Below, one piece after another: positions 15,814-26,873 of a stretch of 52,800 bases of DNA. Origin of the DNA: Brevundimonas diminuta 3F5N. Its GTDB lineage: Bacteria > Pseudomonadota > Alphaproteobacteria > Caulobacterales > Caulobacteraceae. The translations under genes and the position numbers were made by a program. The notes under the pieces were generated by a model. That model was not told the DNA's origin. It made no database searches and was given only the letters and a program-made list of their open reading frames with translations. The stretch covers positions 1 through 52,800 of the forward strand of contig NZ_FUIE01000037.1 of the NCBI RefSeq assembly GCF_900163625.1. The letters run 5' to 3'. Numbering within the stretch: position 1 is the first letter of the stretch; each line of letters opens with the position of its first letter.

Positions 15814-16881
15814 ATGAAGACCGCCCTGACCGACCGCCTCGGCCTGACCGTCCCCCTGATCCAGGCGCCGATGGCGGGAACCTCGACCGCCGAACTGGCC
15901 GCCGCCGTGTCGAATGCGGGGGCGCTGGGCTCCATCGCCCTGGGGGCCATCGACGCCGAGGCGAGCCGTAAGGCCATCCGCGCGGTGAAGGCGCTGACCG
16001 ACCGGCCGTTCAACGTCAATCTGTTCTGCCATGCGCCGATCGCGGCCGATCCAGCGCGCGACGCCGTCTGGATCGACAGCCTGCGTCCGATCTTCACCGA
16101 GTTCGACGCGGCGCCGCCCGAGCGCCTCAACGACATCTACCAGAGCTTCCTGACCGACGACGCCAAGCTGGCCGTGCTGGTCGAGGAACGGCCTGCCGTG
16201 GTCAGCGTCCATTTCGGCCTGCCGCGCGCCGATCAGGTGGCGGCGCTGAAGGCGGCGGGCTGCGTCCTGGTCGCCAGCGCCACCACGCCCGAGGAAGGCC
16301 GCGCCGCTGTCGCCGCCGGGTTCGACATGGTGATCGCCCAAGGGGTCGAGGCGGGCGGTCATCGCGGTGTCTTCGACCCTGCCGACGATCCGCGCTTTGC
16401 GACCTTGCCGCTGACGCGCCTGCTGGCGCGTGATCTGCCGATCCCCGTCGTCGCGGCGGGCGGGATCATGGACGGCGCCGGGATCGCGGCGGCGCTGACG
16501 CTGGGGGCGGCCGGGGCGCAGATGGGGACAGCCTTCGCATCGTGCCCGGAATCGGCGGCGGATGCGGCCTATCGGGCGGCCTTGGCAGGAGTCGAGGCCG
16601 GGCGCACGCGGGTCAGCGCGGCCATCTCCGGCCGCCCGGCGCGCGGGGTCGAGAACGCCTTCATGCGCCGCGCCGATGAGACGAAGATCGCCGCCTATCC
16701 TTACGCCTACGACCTCGGCAAGGCGCTGAACGCCGCGGCCAGGGCCAAGGGAGACAACGGCTATGCTCCGCACTGGGCCGGGCAAGGCGCGCCGCTGGGC
16801 CGGGCGCTGCCTGCCGCCGAACTGGTCGCGATGCTGGAAAGGGAAACGCGCGAGGCGATTGCGGGGCTGACCCGCCTCTGA
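15814..16881 (+). CDS. Nitronate monooxygenase family (NPD) flavoprotein
   Basis: A 355-residue FMN-dependent TIM-barrel protein. VPLIQAPMAGTSTAELAAAV near residue 13, FNVNLFCHAP near 63, the QGVEAGGHRG motif near 175 and VVAAGGIMDGAGIAAALTLG-AAGAQMGTAF near 212-240 are class I nitronate monooxygenase/2-nitropropane dioxygenase signatures. These enzymes detoxify propionate 3-nitronate. Close relatives include FabK-like enoyl-ACP reductases, so the substrate is a family-level inference. The ATG at 15814 is chosen for the GAGGGAG ribosome-binding site 7 nt before it; the frame is open 14 codons further up. It stands alone between divergent parC and convergent recO. Confidence 0.85.
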   Translation: MKTALTDRLGLTVPLIQAPMAGTSTAELAAAVSNAGALGSIALGAIDAEASRKAIRAVKALTDRPFNVNLFCHAPIAADPARDAVWIDSLRPIFTEFDAAPPERLNDIYQSFLTDDAKLAVLVEERPAVVSVHFGLPRADQVAALKAAGCVLVASATTPEEGRAAVAAGFDMVIAQGVEAGGHRGVFDPADDPRFATLPLTRLLARDLPIPVVAAGGIMDGAGIAAALTLGAAGAQMGTAFASCPESAADAAYRAALAGVEAGRTRVSAAISGRPARGVENAFMRRADETKIAAYPYAYDLGKALNAAARAKGDNGYAPHWAGQGAPLGRALPAAELVAMLERETREAIAGLTRL

Positions 16882-16886
16882 CCCTT

Positions 16887-16900
16887 CCCGCTCATCCCGG
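16887..16900. repeat. Half copy of the CCGCTCATCCC repeat
   Basis: CCCGCTCATCCCGG lies in the 27-bp gap between convergent nitronate monooxygenase and recO. It shares the core of the palindrome at 8172-8205 but lacks the second arm. Confidence 0.55.
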
Positions 16901-16908
16901 CGAAGGCG

Positions 16909-17640
16909 TTACAGCCGCCCGGCGTCGCCCAGCTTGTCGATCATCCAGACCCGCGCGGGCGGCAGGGGCCGGTTCAAGGCGTGGAAGACGAACTGCTCAA
17001 GAAAATGCCCCGTCAGCTCCAGCCCCGCCTTCACGTCTCCCTCGCCCAGCCCCGCCTGCGCGCCCAGCATGAAGGGGGGAAGAGCCAACAGCTTGTCGGC
17101 ATAGGGCGCGCCCGCCTCACGGCTGACGGCGCGGCCGGTGCGGGGGCTGACCCAGACCAGATCGTCCATCGACCCCGTTGAGGCGCAGCGCGACAGATCG
17201 AGACCGAAGCCCAAGTCCTCCAGCAACCCGGCTTCGAACCGCACGAAGATGGCGGGCCAGACCTCGGGCACGGCGAACGCGCCCATCAGCGCCTCAAAGG
17301 CGTAAAAGGCGCCGGGATGCGGCTCCCGCTCCGGCAGGGCGCCCTGCGCCACCGCTGCGGCGGCGCTCAGTCCGGTCAAGGCCAGCGGGTCGTCGAACAA
17401 GGCGGCCGGGCCTTCGCCCACCGGCTCCAGCCGCGCCGAACCCAGCTGATCCGACGTCCGCGACCGCAGATCGGCCACGACCCGCGCGCCGGGCTGAAGG
17501 AAGGGCCGCATCCGACGCGACGCCCCGCCCGCGACATAGGCGGCGCGGCGGCCGTGCCGCTCGGTCAGCAGATCGACCACCGCCCCCGTATCGCCATGCG
17601 CCCGCGCCGACAGCACGAAGGCGTCGTCCTGAACCTCCAT
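16909..17640 (-). CDS. recO: DNA repair protein RecO
   Basis: A 243-residue RecF-pathway mediator that anneals DNA and loads RecA on gapped DNA with RecR. The N-terminal OB fold starts EVQDDAFVLSARAHGDTGAV and contains VDLLTERHGRRAAYVAGGAS near residue 22; a helical C-terminal half follows, with FEALMGAFAVPEVWPAIFVRFE and LSRCASTGSMDDLVWVSPRTG. Length is typical. The full four-Cys zinc site of some RecO proteins is not present. In many genomes recO follows era, but here era lies 4 kb away on the same strand. The ATG shares one base with the upstream gene stop (TGATG), so they are coupled. Confidence 0.92.
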   Translation of the reverse strand: MEVQDDAFVLSARAHGDTGAVVDLLTERHGRRAAYVAGGASRRMRPFLQPGARVVADLRSRTSDQLGSARLEPVGEGPAALFDDPLALTGLSAAAAVAQGALPEREPHPGAFYAFEALMGAFAVPEVWPAIFVRFEAGLLEDLGFGLDLSRCASTGSMDDLVWVSPRTGRAVSREAGAPYADKLLALPPFMLGAQAGLGEGDVKAGLELTGHFLEQFVFHALNRPLPPARVWMIDKLGDAGRL

Positions 17641-18095
17641 CAGTCGGCCTTGATGGCGTCGACGACGGCGCGCGCCTTGTCGTTCGGTACGGCGAAGCTG
17701 AGGACGTATTGCTCGATCTTCCAGCCGTCCTCGGTCAAGCGCAACACGCCCGAGCCGCGCGTGGTCCCATAGGCGTCATTGTCCAGCACCTCGTCGAACC
17801 AGGCGACGCAGCGGCAGTCGATCGGGGCGATGGTCACGGTCCGCGCCGTCGGTCGATAGGTCCAGCCCTTGCCCTGCGAGAAGTAGGGCGTGGCGTAGGC
17901 GCGGAACTCCGGCAGGCTCCACCGCTCGGCGGCATCGGTGCCGATGAAGCGGGCGTCCGGCGTGAAGGTCGCGAAATAGGCCTCGCCGTCCGCCACCGAG
18001 GCGGCGGCGTGCATGGCGTCCAGCGTGCGCTCGACAGGCGCAGTCTCGGCGGACGCGGCGGACAGTTGGAGCATCATCAGGGCGGCGGTGATCAT
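17640..18095 (-). CDS. Exported NTF2-like (SnoaL/DUF4440-type) protein
   Basis: A 151-residue protein with a short signal peptide (MITAALMMLQLSAASAETAP, cleavage near residue 16) followed by an NTF2-like cone domain: ADGEAYFATFTPDARFIGTDAAE near 36 and GSGVLRLTEDGWKIEQYVLSF near 113. Such domains can be enzymes or binding modules, so the substrate is unknown. The export signal suggests a periplasmic role. The stop overlaps the recO start by one base, an unusual operon partner for a repair gene. Confidence 0.78.
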   Translation of the reverse strand: MITAALMMLQLSAASAETAPVERTLDAMHAAASVADGEAYFATFTPDARFIGTDAAERWSLPEFRAYATPYFSQGKGWTYRPTARTVTIAPIDCRCVAWFDEVLDNDAYGTTRGSGVLRLTEDGWKIEQYVLSFAVPNDKARAVVDAIKAD

Positions 18096-18142
18096 GAAGA
18101 TGTTCTAGTCCTGTTCCGAAGTTCGTGAAAGCTCCCACACAT

Positions 18143-18155
18143 CCGCTCATCCCGG
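18143..18155. repeat. Half copy of the CCGCTCATCCC repeat
   Basis: CCGCTCATCCCGG lies in the gap between the divergent NTF2-like and VOC genes, matching the core of the elements at 8172, 16887 and 52676. Confidence 0.5.
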
Positions 18156-18216
18156 CCCCAAGAAACGGAAACCTCGCTCGCCCTGTGCGTTCCGCCTCCA
18201 TCCGAAGGAGGGTCTC

Positions 18217-18657
18217 ATGAAGATCGTCACCAGTCTCAGCTTCCAGGGCCAGTGCCGCGAGGCGCTGGAGTTCTACGCCCGCATCCTGGGCGGCAAGGTC
18301 ACGGCCGCCTTTCCGTTCGGCGACGGCCCGCCCGACATGCCGGTCGATCCCAAATACAAGGACTGGTTGATGCACGGTTGGTTGGAGATCGGGGACCAGG
18401 CCATCATGGGCGCCGACCTGCCGCCAGAGTTCGCCCCGAACATCGACAAGCCCAAGAACGGCTTTGACGTGTCGTATCACACCGACGACCTCGCCAAGGC
18501 GCGCGAAGTCTTCGACGCCCTGTCCGAAGGGGGCAAGGTCGGCATGGCTTTCGCCGAAACCTTCTGGTCGCCCGGCTTCGGCAGCCTGACCGACAGGTTC
18601 GGCATCCCGTGGATGGTCAACACCAACCCGGCGGCGGACTGGAAACCCGGCGGTTGA
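18217..18657 (+). CDS. VOC superfamily protein (PhnB/glyoxalase-like)
   Basis: A 146-residue protein with one PhnB-like vicinal-oxygen-chelate domain: SLSFQGQCREALEFYARILG-GKV near residue 6, HGWLEIGDQAIMGADLP near 52, and a C-terminal GMAFAETFWSPGFGSLTDRFGIPWMVN typical of PhnB proteins. The biochemical activity of this subgroup is mostly unassigned. A strong ribosome-binding site (GAAGGAGGG) lies before the ATG. It is probably monocistronic. Confidence 0.85.
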   Translation: MKIVTSLSFQGQCREALEFYARILGGKVTAAFPFGDGPPDMPVDPKYKDWLMHGWLEIGDQAIMGADLPPEFAPNIDKPKNGFDVSYHTDDLAKAREVFDALSEGGKVGMAFAETFWSPGFGSLTDRFGIPWMVNTNPAADWKPGG

Positions 18658-20280
<1,623 letters not shown>

Positions 20281-20293
20281 CCGGCCTTCGTCC

Positions 20294-21547
20294 TTATCGC
20301 GCCAGCGCCGTCGGGAACGGACGCCCCAGAGCCTCGGCCATCGCCTGCTGATTGATGAGCAGCACCTGATCGCGCAGGTGGTAGTTGTTCGACAGCACCA
20401 CCACCGTCACTTCCTGATCCGGTTGATAGGACACCAGGTTGCGGAACCCCGCCCAACTGCCGGTGTGATAGATCTGGCGATCGCTGAACGGCGAAGAGGT
20501 CCGCTCGCCCAGGGCGCTGACGTAGATGCCGTAGCCATAGGCCCGATGCGGGCCGCGCCGCTCGGGCATGTCGTCCGGGGCGTGGTCGGCGATCAGGTCG
20601 TCATAGGCCTTGTCGCTCAGGACGTGGCCCTGATGCAGTGCCCGGTTCCAGGCCAGCATGTCGTCCAGCGTCGAGTACAGCGCGCCCGCGCCCGCAACGA
20701 CGCTGACGTTGGCGATGGGCTGCGGCGTCAGACCGGCCGGAAACAGGCCGTAGCCCATGGCCAGACCCTGGGCGTCGTTATTCACGTCCGAGCCGGTGTC
20801 CTTCATGCCCAGAGGCTTGAGGATCGCCTGCTCCATATAGGTCTCGAACGGCTGGCCGCTGGCCTTTGACACGATCTCGGCCGCCAGGTTGAAGGCGGCG
20901 TTGTTGTAACGGACCTTCGTCCCTGGCTCGAACTGCAGGCCATAGCGGGCCGAGGTCTCGGTCAGTTCCTGCGGCGTGCGGTGGGTGACGCGGATACGCC
21001 CCCACTCCGCCTGGGCCATCACGTCCGGAATGCCCGACGTATGCGACAGCAGGTGATGGATACGCAGCGGCCGCCAGGCGTCGGGGCACGGCTCGATCCA
21101 TTTGCAGACCGGATCATCGACCGACAGCCTGCCCTCGTCCTGAAGCTTCAGAACGGCGACGGCGGTGAACTGCTTGGACACCGAGGCCAGGCGGAAACGG
21201 GTGTCCAGGGCGAAGGGCGTGTCCGTCTCATAGTTCGCCTTGCCATAGACCTGACGGAACAGGATCTGATCGCCCTTGGCCACCAGCACGGCGCCCGTGA
21301 ACTGCTTGCTGGCCGCCATCTCATCCAGCCGCGCCTTGAGGTGCGGCAGGGCCTCGACCACCTCGACCGGCGGGCGCTTGGGCAGGTCTGTCCGATAGAC
21401 GGCGGCCGCCTGGGTTTCCGGCGCGACAGCCTTCACGAACCACGCCCCCGCCCCGGCCGAAATCAGGCCGGCGACGACGAGGGAACCGAGGAACCAGGGC
21501 CTTCCGCCCGCGGTCTTGGGGACGATAAACACGAGACTAGACGTCAA
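20294..21547 (-). CDS. Membrane-anchored serine hydrolase (beta-lactamase class C / S12 family)
   Basis: A roughly 417-residue protein with an N-terminal membrane segment (about 20-40) and a beta-lactamase-like fold: [12 protein letters not shown] near residue 125 (SxxK nucleophile), [11 protein letters not shown] near 205 (YxN) and the third motif [11 protein letters not shown] near 375. Such enzymes are D-amino acid peptidases, esterases or penicillin-binding proteins; true beta-lactamase activity is not implied. The frame opens with TTG at 21547, overlapping the era stop by about 11 nt; a GTG at 21532 is an alternative. It is the last gene of the long rpoZ-to-era run and looks like an add-on. 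Confidence 0.83.
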   Translation of the reverse strand: MTSSLVFIVPKTAGGRPWFLGSLVVAGLISAGAGAWFVKAVAPETQAAAVYRTDLPKRPPVEVVEALPHLKARLDEMAASKQFTGAVLVAKGDQILFRQVYGKANYETDTPFALDTRFRLASVSKQFTAVAVLKLQDEGRLSVDDPVCKWIEPCPDAWRPLRIHHLLSHTSGIPDVMAQAEWGRIRVTHRTPQELTETSARYGLQFEPGTKVRYNNAAFNLAAEIVSKASGQPFETYMEQAILKPLGMKDTGSDVNNDAQGLAMGYGLFPAGLTPQPIANVSVVAGAGALYSTLDDMLAWNRALHQGHVLSDKAYDDLIADHAPDDMPERRGPHRAYGYGIYVSALGERTSSPFSDRQIYHTGSWAGFRNLVSYQPDQEVTVVVLSNNYHLRDQVLLINQQAMAEALGRPFPTALAR

Positions 21548-22502
21548 ACTCCAGGCCGAACTGGGCGTACAATGCCTTTGAGTCTTGCCATTTGGGATCG
21601 ACTTTGACGGTCAAAAACAGGTGAACAGGCCGATCCAGGATCTCGATCAGTTCCTCGCGCGCCTTCTGGCCGATCCATTTCAGGGTCTGGCCGCCCTTGC
21701 CCAGGACGATCGGGCGCTGGCTTTCGCGCTCGACATAGATGGTCTGTTCGATGCGGGCCGAGCCGTCCGCCTTGTCCTCAAACGAGGTCGTCTCGACCGC
21801 CGCCGAATAAGGCAATTCCTCATGAACGCGCAGATAGACCTTCTCGCGCGTGATCTCGGCGGCCAGAACGCGCAGGGGCACATCCGCCGACTGGTCTTCG
21901 GGATACAGCCAAGGCCCCTCGGGCATGGCCAGGGCCAGTCGGGTCTTCAGGTCGTCCACGCCGTCGCCGCTGAGCGCCGAGATCATGAAGACCTCGGAAT
22001 AGACGCCCGTCTCGAACAGGCGCTGCGACAGGGCCAGCAGGGTGTCGCGACGCATCCCGTCGATCTTGTTCAGCGCCAGGATGACCTTGGTGTCGGTCGC
22101 CTTCAGATTGGCGATGATGGTCTCGGTGTCCTCGGCCGAGCGACGGTCGGCGGCGGTGCCTTCGCGACCTTCAGCGTCGATGTGCGACTGGGCGTCGATC
22201 AGGTGGACGACCACGTCAGCGTCCTGCGCCCCGCCCCAGGCCGAGGCGACCATGGCGCGATCCAGACGGCGGCGCGGCGTGAAGATGCCGGGCGTGTCCA
22301 CCAGCACGATCTGGGCGTCGCCCTTGATGGCGATGCCGCGCACGGGAAAGCGCGTGGTCTGAACCTTCTGGGTGACGATGGAGACCTTGGAGCCGGTCAA
22401 CCGGTTCACCAGCGTCGACTTGCCCGCATTGGGCGCGCCGATGATGGCCGCGAAGCCCGCGCGCTGGCCGGTGATCTCGGTGGTTTCGGGGGTCTCGGTC
22501 AA
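21537..22502 (-). CDS. era: GTPase Era
   Basis: A 321-residue ribosome-assembly GTPase that binds the 3' end of 16S rRNA. G1 is GAPNAGKST near residue 22, G3 DTPGIF near 69 and G4 NKID near 145, and the KH domain with [18 protein letters not shown] is at about 262-280. The start is a TTG at 22502 overlapping the rnc stop (TTGA), with GAGAAGA at ribosome-binding distance inside rnc. The N-terminus is slightly extended by Thr/Glu residues. rnc-era coupling is common in bacteria. Confidence 0.95.
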   Translation of the reverse strand: MTETPETTEITGQRAGFAAIIGAPNAGKSTLVNRLTGSKVSIVTQKVQTTRFPVRGIAIKGDAQIVLVDTPGIFTPRRRLDRAMVASAWGGAQDADVVVHLIDAQSHIDAEGREGTAADRRSAEDTETIIANLKATDTKVILALNKIDGMRRDTLLALSQRLFETGVYSEVFMISALSGDGVDDLKTRLALAMPEGPWLYPEDQSADVPLRVLAAEITREKVYLRVHEELPYSAAVETTSFEDKADGSARIEQTIYVERESQRPIVLGKGGQTLKWIGQKAREELIEILDRPVHLFLTVKVDPKWQDSKALYAQFGLEFDV

Positions 22503-23215
22503 ATTACGTCTTCTCGTTTCAATAGGGCGATGGCGGCGGCCTTTTCCGCCTCCTGTCGCGAACGTCCCTGGGCGCGGGCCGGTTCATAGCCGGTCACCGT
22601 CGCCTCGACCGTGAAGGTCGGCGCATGATCCGAGCCGGTGCGCTGGACCACCTCATAGGTCGGCAGCGGACGGCCCTGGCCCTGCGCCCATTCCTGCAGG
22701 GCGGACTTGGGATTGGTCACCGCCGCACTCGGAGGCGCGGCTAATTCTTCGGCCCAGGCGCGTTCGAACACGGCCTGAGCGGCGATCAGACCGCCGTCGC
22801 GATAGACAGCCGCCAGGATCGCCTCAACAGCATCGGCGATGACTCCGGCCTTTCTGCGGCCGCCGGTCTTGGTCTCGCCGGGCGACAGACGCAGGGCGTC
22901 GCCGACGCCCAGCCGTTCGCCCACGCGGGCGCAGGCGCTCTTGTCCACCAGGGCGTGCAGACGGGCGGACAACTGTCCCTCGTCCGCCGACGGGTAATCC
23001 CGCACCAGACGGTCCGCGACCAGCAAGCCCAGCACCCGGTCGCCCAGAAACTCCAGCCGCTCGTTGTCGGCGGGAACCTGCGGACCTGCGCCTTCGCCCA
23101 CGCTGGAGTGGGTCAGGGCGCGTTCCAGCAGCTCAGGCTCGGCGAAAGCGTGGCCCAGGCGCTGGCGCAGGGCCGCCACGGCCTCGGCGCGCACGTTCGT
23201 GCGTCCGCCGGCCAT
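22499..23215 (-). CDS. rnc: Ribonuclease III
   Basis: A 238-residue double-strand-specific endoribonuclease that processes rRNA and regulatory RNA. The catalytic signature NERLEFLGDRVLGLLVADRL is near residue 44, a second acidic site is VIADAVEAILAAVYRDGG near 120, and a C-terminal dsRNA-binding domain runs from about 160 (NPKSALQEWAQGQG to EAEKAAAIALL). The ATG at 23215 is chosen because it shares one base with the lepB stop (TGATG); a longer frame would run back into lepB. Coupled to lepB and era. Confidence 0.95.
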   Translation of the reverse strand: MAGGRTNVRAEAVAALRQRLGHAFAEPELLERALTHSSVGEGAGPQVPADNERLEFLGDRVLGLLVADRLVRDYPSADEGQLSARLHALVDKSACARVGERLGVGDALRLSPGETKTGGRRKAGVIADAVEAILAAVYRDGGLIAAQAVFERAWAEELAAPPSAAVTNPKSALQEWAQGQGRPLPTYEVVQRTGSDHAPTFTVEATVTGYEPARAQGRSRQEAEKAAAIALLKREDVI

Positions 23216-24141
23216 CAGTCGAGGATCTTGAAGAACCGGCTGAAGCGCACATTGGCGAACCAGCTGACCGGGTTGAACAGCGAGGCGCCCGGCGTCCACG
23301 AGAACATGATGATCTCGGCCTTGCCGACCAGGTTCTCGGCCGGGACCATGCCCACGCCCGCCGACATCTCGACGCGGCTGTCGATCGAGTTGTCGCGGTT
23401 GTCGCCCATCATGAAGTAGTGGCCGGCCGGAACCTCATACAGCGGGGTGTCGTCCAGATCGCCGCCGGGACCGAAGTCCTGCGTCATGAAGGTGCGGCCG
23501 CCCGGCAGGGTCTCACGCACCTGGGTCACGGCGCGCGGGCCGAACATGTCGGCCATCTGGGCGCGGTTGACCACCACGTCCTGAACCGGCGCGCCGTTGA
23601 TGTAGAGCTTGTTGGCGATCATCTGCACCTTGTCGCCCGGCAGACCGATCACGCGCTTGATGTAGTCCGTCTTGTTGTCACGCGGCAGCTTGAACACGGC
23701 GATGTCGCCGCGCTCGGGCCCCTTGCCCAGGATGCGGCCGTTGAACACGGGCGGGCTGAACGGGATCGAGTGTTTCGAGTAGCCGTACGACCACTTCGAC
23801 ACGACGATGTAGTCGCCCTCGTACAGGTTCGGCTCCATCGACGCCGACGGGATGGTGAAGGGCTGGAACAGCAGCACTCGCAGCACCAGCGCGATCAGCA
23901 GGGCGAAAACGACGGTCTTGATGATCTCGACCGTTTCGTTGCTCGCGGACTTTTCTTTCTTCACTCGCTTGGCCTTCCTGGAGCGCCGGGGCGCAAAGAT
24001 CGGTGTCTCGCTGTCGAGGGCTTCGGGGTCGTCCCCCATATCGAAGGGCGCATCGCCGTCATCACTCCAGATCGGCCGTGTCATAGCCGGATCGAGGGCC
24101 GGACTGGCCGCACCGCCGTTCGCCTTGGGGTCGTCGCTCAT
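23215..24141 (-). CDS. lepB: Signal peptidase I
   Basis: A 308-residue S26 peptidase that removes signal peptides on the periplasmic face of the inner membrane. A long hydrophilic, Asp/Lys-rich cytoplasmic N-terminus is followed by a membrane helix at about 82-103 (IIKTVVFALLIALVLRVLL) and the nucleophile Ser in IPSASMEPNL near 111. The general-base Lys lies in DYIKRVIGLPGDKV near 168, and box E is GDNRDNSIDSR near 250. The ATG at 24141 is favoured; an ATG at 24213 would add 24 residues. It overlaps rnc by one base. Confidence 0.93.
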   Translation of the reverse strand: MSDDPKANGGAASPALDPAMTRPIWSDDGDAPFDMGDDPEALDSETPIFAPRRSRKAKRVKKEKSASNETVEIIKTVVFALLIALVLRVLLFQPFTIPSASMEPNLYEGDYIVVSKWSYGYSKHSIPFSPPVFNGRILGKGPERGDIAVFKLPRDNKTDYIKRVIGLPGDKVQMIANKLYINGAPVQDVVVNRAQMADMFGPRAVTQVRETLPGGRTFMTQDFGPGGDLDDTPLYEVPAGHYFMMGDNRDNSIDSRVEMSAGVGMVPAENLVGKAEIIMFSWTPGASLFNPVSWFANVRFSRFFKILD

Positions 24142-24253
24142 CGTCTGCTCGAATCCCCCGCCGAACGCGGGGTTTGAAGGTCGAGGCGTAGTCGCTGAAA
24201 CCGCCGCGAGCAAGACTCTGGATGATGAAGGAACCGCAACCTTCGCGGCAGTA

Positions 24254-24667
24254 TCAGGCCTGGGGAGCCGCCTTCGGCAAGGCTTCGATCACCACGAAGG
24301 CAAGCGCATAGGGATGTTCGTCGCTGAGGGTCAGGTGGATGCGCGCCTCATGCCCCGGCGGGGTCAGGCGGGCCAGATGCTCGGTCGCGTGGCCCGTCAG
24401 GGCCAGGGTCGGCTGACCCGAAGGCAGGTTCACCACCCCCATGTCGCGCCAATAGACATCCGATCGCATCCCGGTTCCCAGCGCCTTGGCGCAGGCCTCT
24501 TTCGCCGCGAACCGCTTGGCGTAGCTCCACGCCGGATCGGCCTTGCGGTCGGAGCGCGTGCGCTCCAGCTCGGTGAAGACACGCTGTTTGAAGCGGTCGC
24601 CGAAACGGTCCAGCGAGGCCTGAATGCGGCGGATGTCCGACAGGTCGGCGCCGACGCCGATGATCAT
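24254..24667 (-). CDS. acpS: Holo-[acyl-carrier-protein] synthase
   Basis: A 137-residue phosphopantetheinyl transferase that activates acyl carrier protein by moving 4'-phosphopantetheine from CoA to its Ser. [19 protein letters not shown] (Mg-binding Asp8) and the [16 protein letters not shown] motif near residue 55 are diagnostic. Its ATG overlaps the pdxJ stop (ATGA), which is the common alphaproteobacterial pdxJ-acpS-lepB order. The frame runs slightly past the usual 120-125 residues with a short Ala/Pro tail. Confidence 0.95.
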   Translation of the reverse strand: MIIGVGADLSDIRRIQASLDRFGDRFKQRVFTELERTRSDRKADPAWSYAKRFAAKEACAKALGTGMRSDVYWRDMGVVNLPSGQPTLALTGHATEHLARLTPPGHEARIHLTLSDEHPYALAFVVIEALPKAAPQA

Positions 24668-25410
24668 GACACAGCCTCGTCCATGGCCGCGCGCATCCGA
24701 CGGATGGCGGCGTCCAGGCCGACGAAGACCGCCTCGCCGATCAGGAAGTGGCCGATGTTCAGCTCGACGATCTCGCGAATGGCCAGAACCTCGCCGGCCG
24801 TGGCGTAGTCGAGGCCGTGGCCCGCATGGACCTCCAGCCCCAGAATGTCGGCCTGGGCCGCGGCGGCGGCCAGACGATCAAATTCGACCGCGCGCTCGGC
24901 CGGGTCGGTCAGGTGGCAGTAGCGGCCAGTGTGGAACTCGACCACCTGGGCGCCGACGGCGGCGGCGGCCTCGACCTGATCTTCGGACGGTTCGATGAAC
25001 AGGCTGACGCGGATTCCAGCGTCGGACAGGGCCTTCACCACCGGGGCGATGCGAGCCTCGTGACCGGCGACGGCCAGGCCGCCCTCGGTCGTCACTTCCT
25101 CACGACGTTCCGGCACCAGACAGGCGGCGTGCGGGCGGTGGCGCAGGGCGATGGCCAGCATCTCCTCCGTTACCGCCATCTCGAAGTTCAGCGGCTTGTC
25201 CGCACGGCGGCACAGGGCCGTCAGCACGTCGATGTCGGCGTCGGTGATGTGGCGGCGGTCTTCGCGCAGGTGGGCGGTGATGCCGTCGGCCCCGGCCGCC
25301 AACGCCGCCTCGGCCGCACGGGCCGGATCGGGATGAGCGCCGCCGCGCGCGTTACGAACCGTGGCGACGTGGTCGATATTGACGCCCAGACGAACCCGCT
25401 GACGCTTCAT
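24664..25410 (-). CDS. pdxJ: Pyridoxine 5'-phosphate synthase
   Basis: A 248-residue TIM-barrel enzyme that closes the ring of pyridoxine 5'-phosphate from 1-deoxyxylulose 5-phosphate and 3-amino-1-hydroxyacetone phosphate. [17 protein letters not shown] near residue 8, [14 protein letters not shown] near 41, [10 protein letters not shown] near 75, and C-terminal [12 protein letters not shown] and [18 protein letters not shown] are family signatures. It follows pyrE by 15 nt and overlaps acpS by 4 nt. Confidence 0.96.
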   Translation of the reverse strand: MKRQRVRLGVNIDHVATVRNARGGAHPDPARAAEAALAAGADGITAHLREDRRHITDADIDVLTALCRRADKPLNFEMAVTEEMLAIALRHRPHAACLVPERREEVTTEGGLAVAGHEARIAPVVKALSDAGIRVSLFIEPSEDQVEAAAAVGAQVVEFHTGRYCHLTDPAERAVEFDRLAAAAAQADILGLEVHAGHGLDYATAGEVLAIREIVELNIGHFLIGEAVFVGLDAAIRRMRAAMDEAVS

Positions 25411-25425
25411 CCCGTTCTCTCTTCT

Positions 25426-26010
25426 CTATTTCGACAGGCGGCGGCTGCCCGGATCCTCGACCGGCAGGGCGGCCAGTTCCGGCGGCAGGGCGTCGGCCGG
25501 ATAGGCCGGCACCTCCATCGAGGCCAGGGCGATCAGCGGCACGCCCACATCGACCTTGCCGCCCGAACGGTCGACGATGCAGGCGGCGGCGACGACTTCG
25601 CCGCCCGCCTTCTGGATCGCGGCGATGCATTCGCGCGAAGAAAGCCCCGTGGTGACGATGTCCTCGACCATGACGATCTTCTCGCCCGGCTCGACCGAGA
25701 AGCCGCGACGCAGTTTGAACTCGCCGCCCTCGCGCTCGACATACATGGAGCGCACATTCAGGTGCTTGGCCGTCTCATAGCCGGGGATGATGCCGCCGAC
25801 GGCAGGCGAGATCGCCGCATCGACCGGGCCGACCGTGGCGATGATCTTTTCCGCCAGCGCCTTGCACAGGCGCTCGCAGCGGGCGCCGTCCATGAAGACC
25901 AGGTTCTTCTGCAGGAAGACCGGGCTGTGCAGGCCGGACGAGAGGACGAAATGGCCTTCGCGCAGGGCGCCGGCGTCGCGGAATTCGTTGAGGACGTCTT
26001 CAGTGTTCAT
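25426..26010 (-). CDS. pyrE: Orotate phosphoribosyltransferase
   Basis: A 194-residue enzyme of pyrimidine synthesis converting orotate and PRPP to orotidine 5'-phosphate. [20 protein letters not shown] is near residue 16, [19 protein letters not shown] near 65 contacts orotate, and the PRPP-binding motif [16 protein letters not shown] is near 112. The length is slightly short of 210-residue enteric forms but typical of the alphaproteobacterial type. It is in the middle of the rel-to-era run, 15 nt before pdxJ and 45 nt after the LOG-family gene. Confidence 0.95.
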   Translation of the reverse strand: MNTEDVLNEFRDAGALREGHFVLSSGLHSPVFLQKNLVFMDGARCERLCKALAEKIIATVGPVDAAISPAVGGIIPGYETAKHLNVRSMYVEREGGEFKLRRGFSVEPGEKIVMVEDIVTTGLSSRECIAAIQKAGGEVVAAACIVDRSGGKVDVGVPLIALASMEVPAYPADALPPELAALPVEDPGSRRLSK

Positions 26011-26055
26011 GAAAGCCGTCCTTAGACCCTGCAGCGGCCGCCCTCAACCCGCGCC

Positions 26056-26835
26056 CTATTTGATCTCGCAGTTGGGCTTCAGTCCGCCTTCCAGCAGCTT
26101 GGTCCACACCGTTTCAGCGTCATCGGCGAAGGCGAACAGATCCATGTCCGACGCCTTGACCATGCCGTGCTCGATCAGGGCGTCGAAGTTGATGATCGAG
26201 CGCCAATAGGCCTCGTCGAACAGGACGATGGGAATCGGCGGCGCCTTGTCCGTCTGACGCAGGGTCAGGATCTCGAACAACTCGTCCAGCGTGCCGAAGC
26301 CGCCGGGGAAGACCACCAGGGCGTTGGCCCGCATCGCCAGGTGCATCTTGCGCATGGCGAAGTAGTGGAACTGGAATGTCAGTTCGGGCGTGGACCAGGG
26401 ATTCGGGAACTGCTCGTGCGGCAGGGTGACGTTGAAGCCGATGGACGGCGCCCCCGCCTCGTGCGCGCCCTGGTTGGCGGCCTGCATGATGCCCGGACCG
26501 CCGCCGGTGGCGATGACGTTGTCACGCACCTCGCCCGGTTCGCCCCGGAAGGCGCCGCCGCGTTCCGAGGCGATGCGGCCGAACTCGCGCGCCTGCTCGT
26601 ACCAATAGGCGTGGCGGCCGTCGCCATTCACGCCAACGCGGGCGCTGCCGAAGACGACGATGGTCGAGCGGACACCCCAGGCCTTCAGCGCTTGCTCGGC
26701 TTTTTCATACTCCATCAGGAAGCGCACGCCGCGCATCGACTCGCCCAGCAGGAAGTCCTGATCCAGAGCGGCCAGACGATAGGAGGGCGAGGCCATCTGG
26801 GCCTCGTTGGCGAGCTTCTGTTGTTCGGGAGACAT
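26056..26835 (-). CDS. LOG family protein (TIGR00730; nucleotide 5'-monophosphate phosphoribohydrolase-like)
   Basis: A 259-residue Rossmann-fold protein with both LOG motifs: GGGPGIMQAANQGAHEAG near residue 115 and FPGGFGTLDELFEILTLRQT near 185. Family members hydrolyse the N-glycosidic bond of (cytokinin) nucleoside monophosphates. This longer form has an N-terminal helical extension (SPEQQKLANEAQ onward) like the PpnN/YgdH-related group, so a housekeeping purine nucleotide role is possible. The ATG at 26835 has AAGG 5-6 nt upstream and is preferred to a GTG at 26856. It lies directly downstream of the ppGpp synthase gene; PpnN is a ppGpp target in E. coli, but any link here is speculation. 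Confidence 0.85.
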   Translation of the reverse strand: MSPEQQKLANEAQMASPSYRLAALDQDFLLGESMRGVRFLMEYEKAEQALKAWGVRSTIVVFGSARVGVNGDGRHAYWYEQAREFGRIASERGGAFRGEPGEVRDNVIATGGGPGIMQAANQGAHEAGAPSIGFNVTLPHEQFPNPWSTPELTFQFHYFAMRKMHLAMRANALVVFPGGFGTLDELFEILTLRQTDKAPPIPIVLFDEAYWRSIINFDALIEHGMVKASDMDLFAFADDAETVWTKLLEGGLKPNCEIK

Positions 26836-26873
26836 TTCGGCCTTGTCGTAAAACACTAAAGAGGCGGCGGCGA

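Noticed and set aside
20294..21547. Calling the serine hydrolase a beta-lactamase resistance gene
   Set aside because: SxxK, YxN and HTG motifs define the fold only; length, membrane anchor and context fit a peptidase or esterase of the S12 family equally well.
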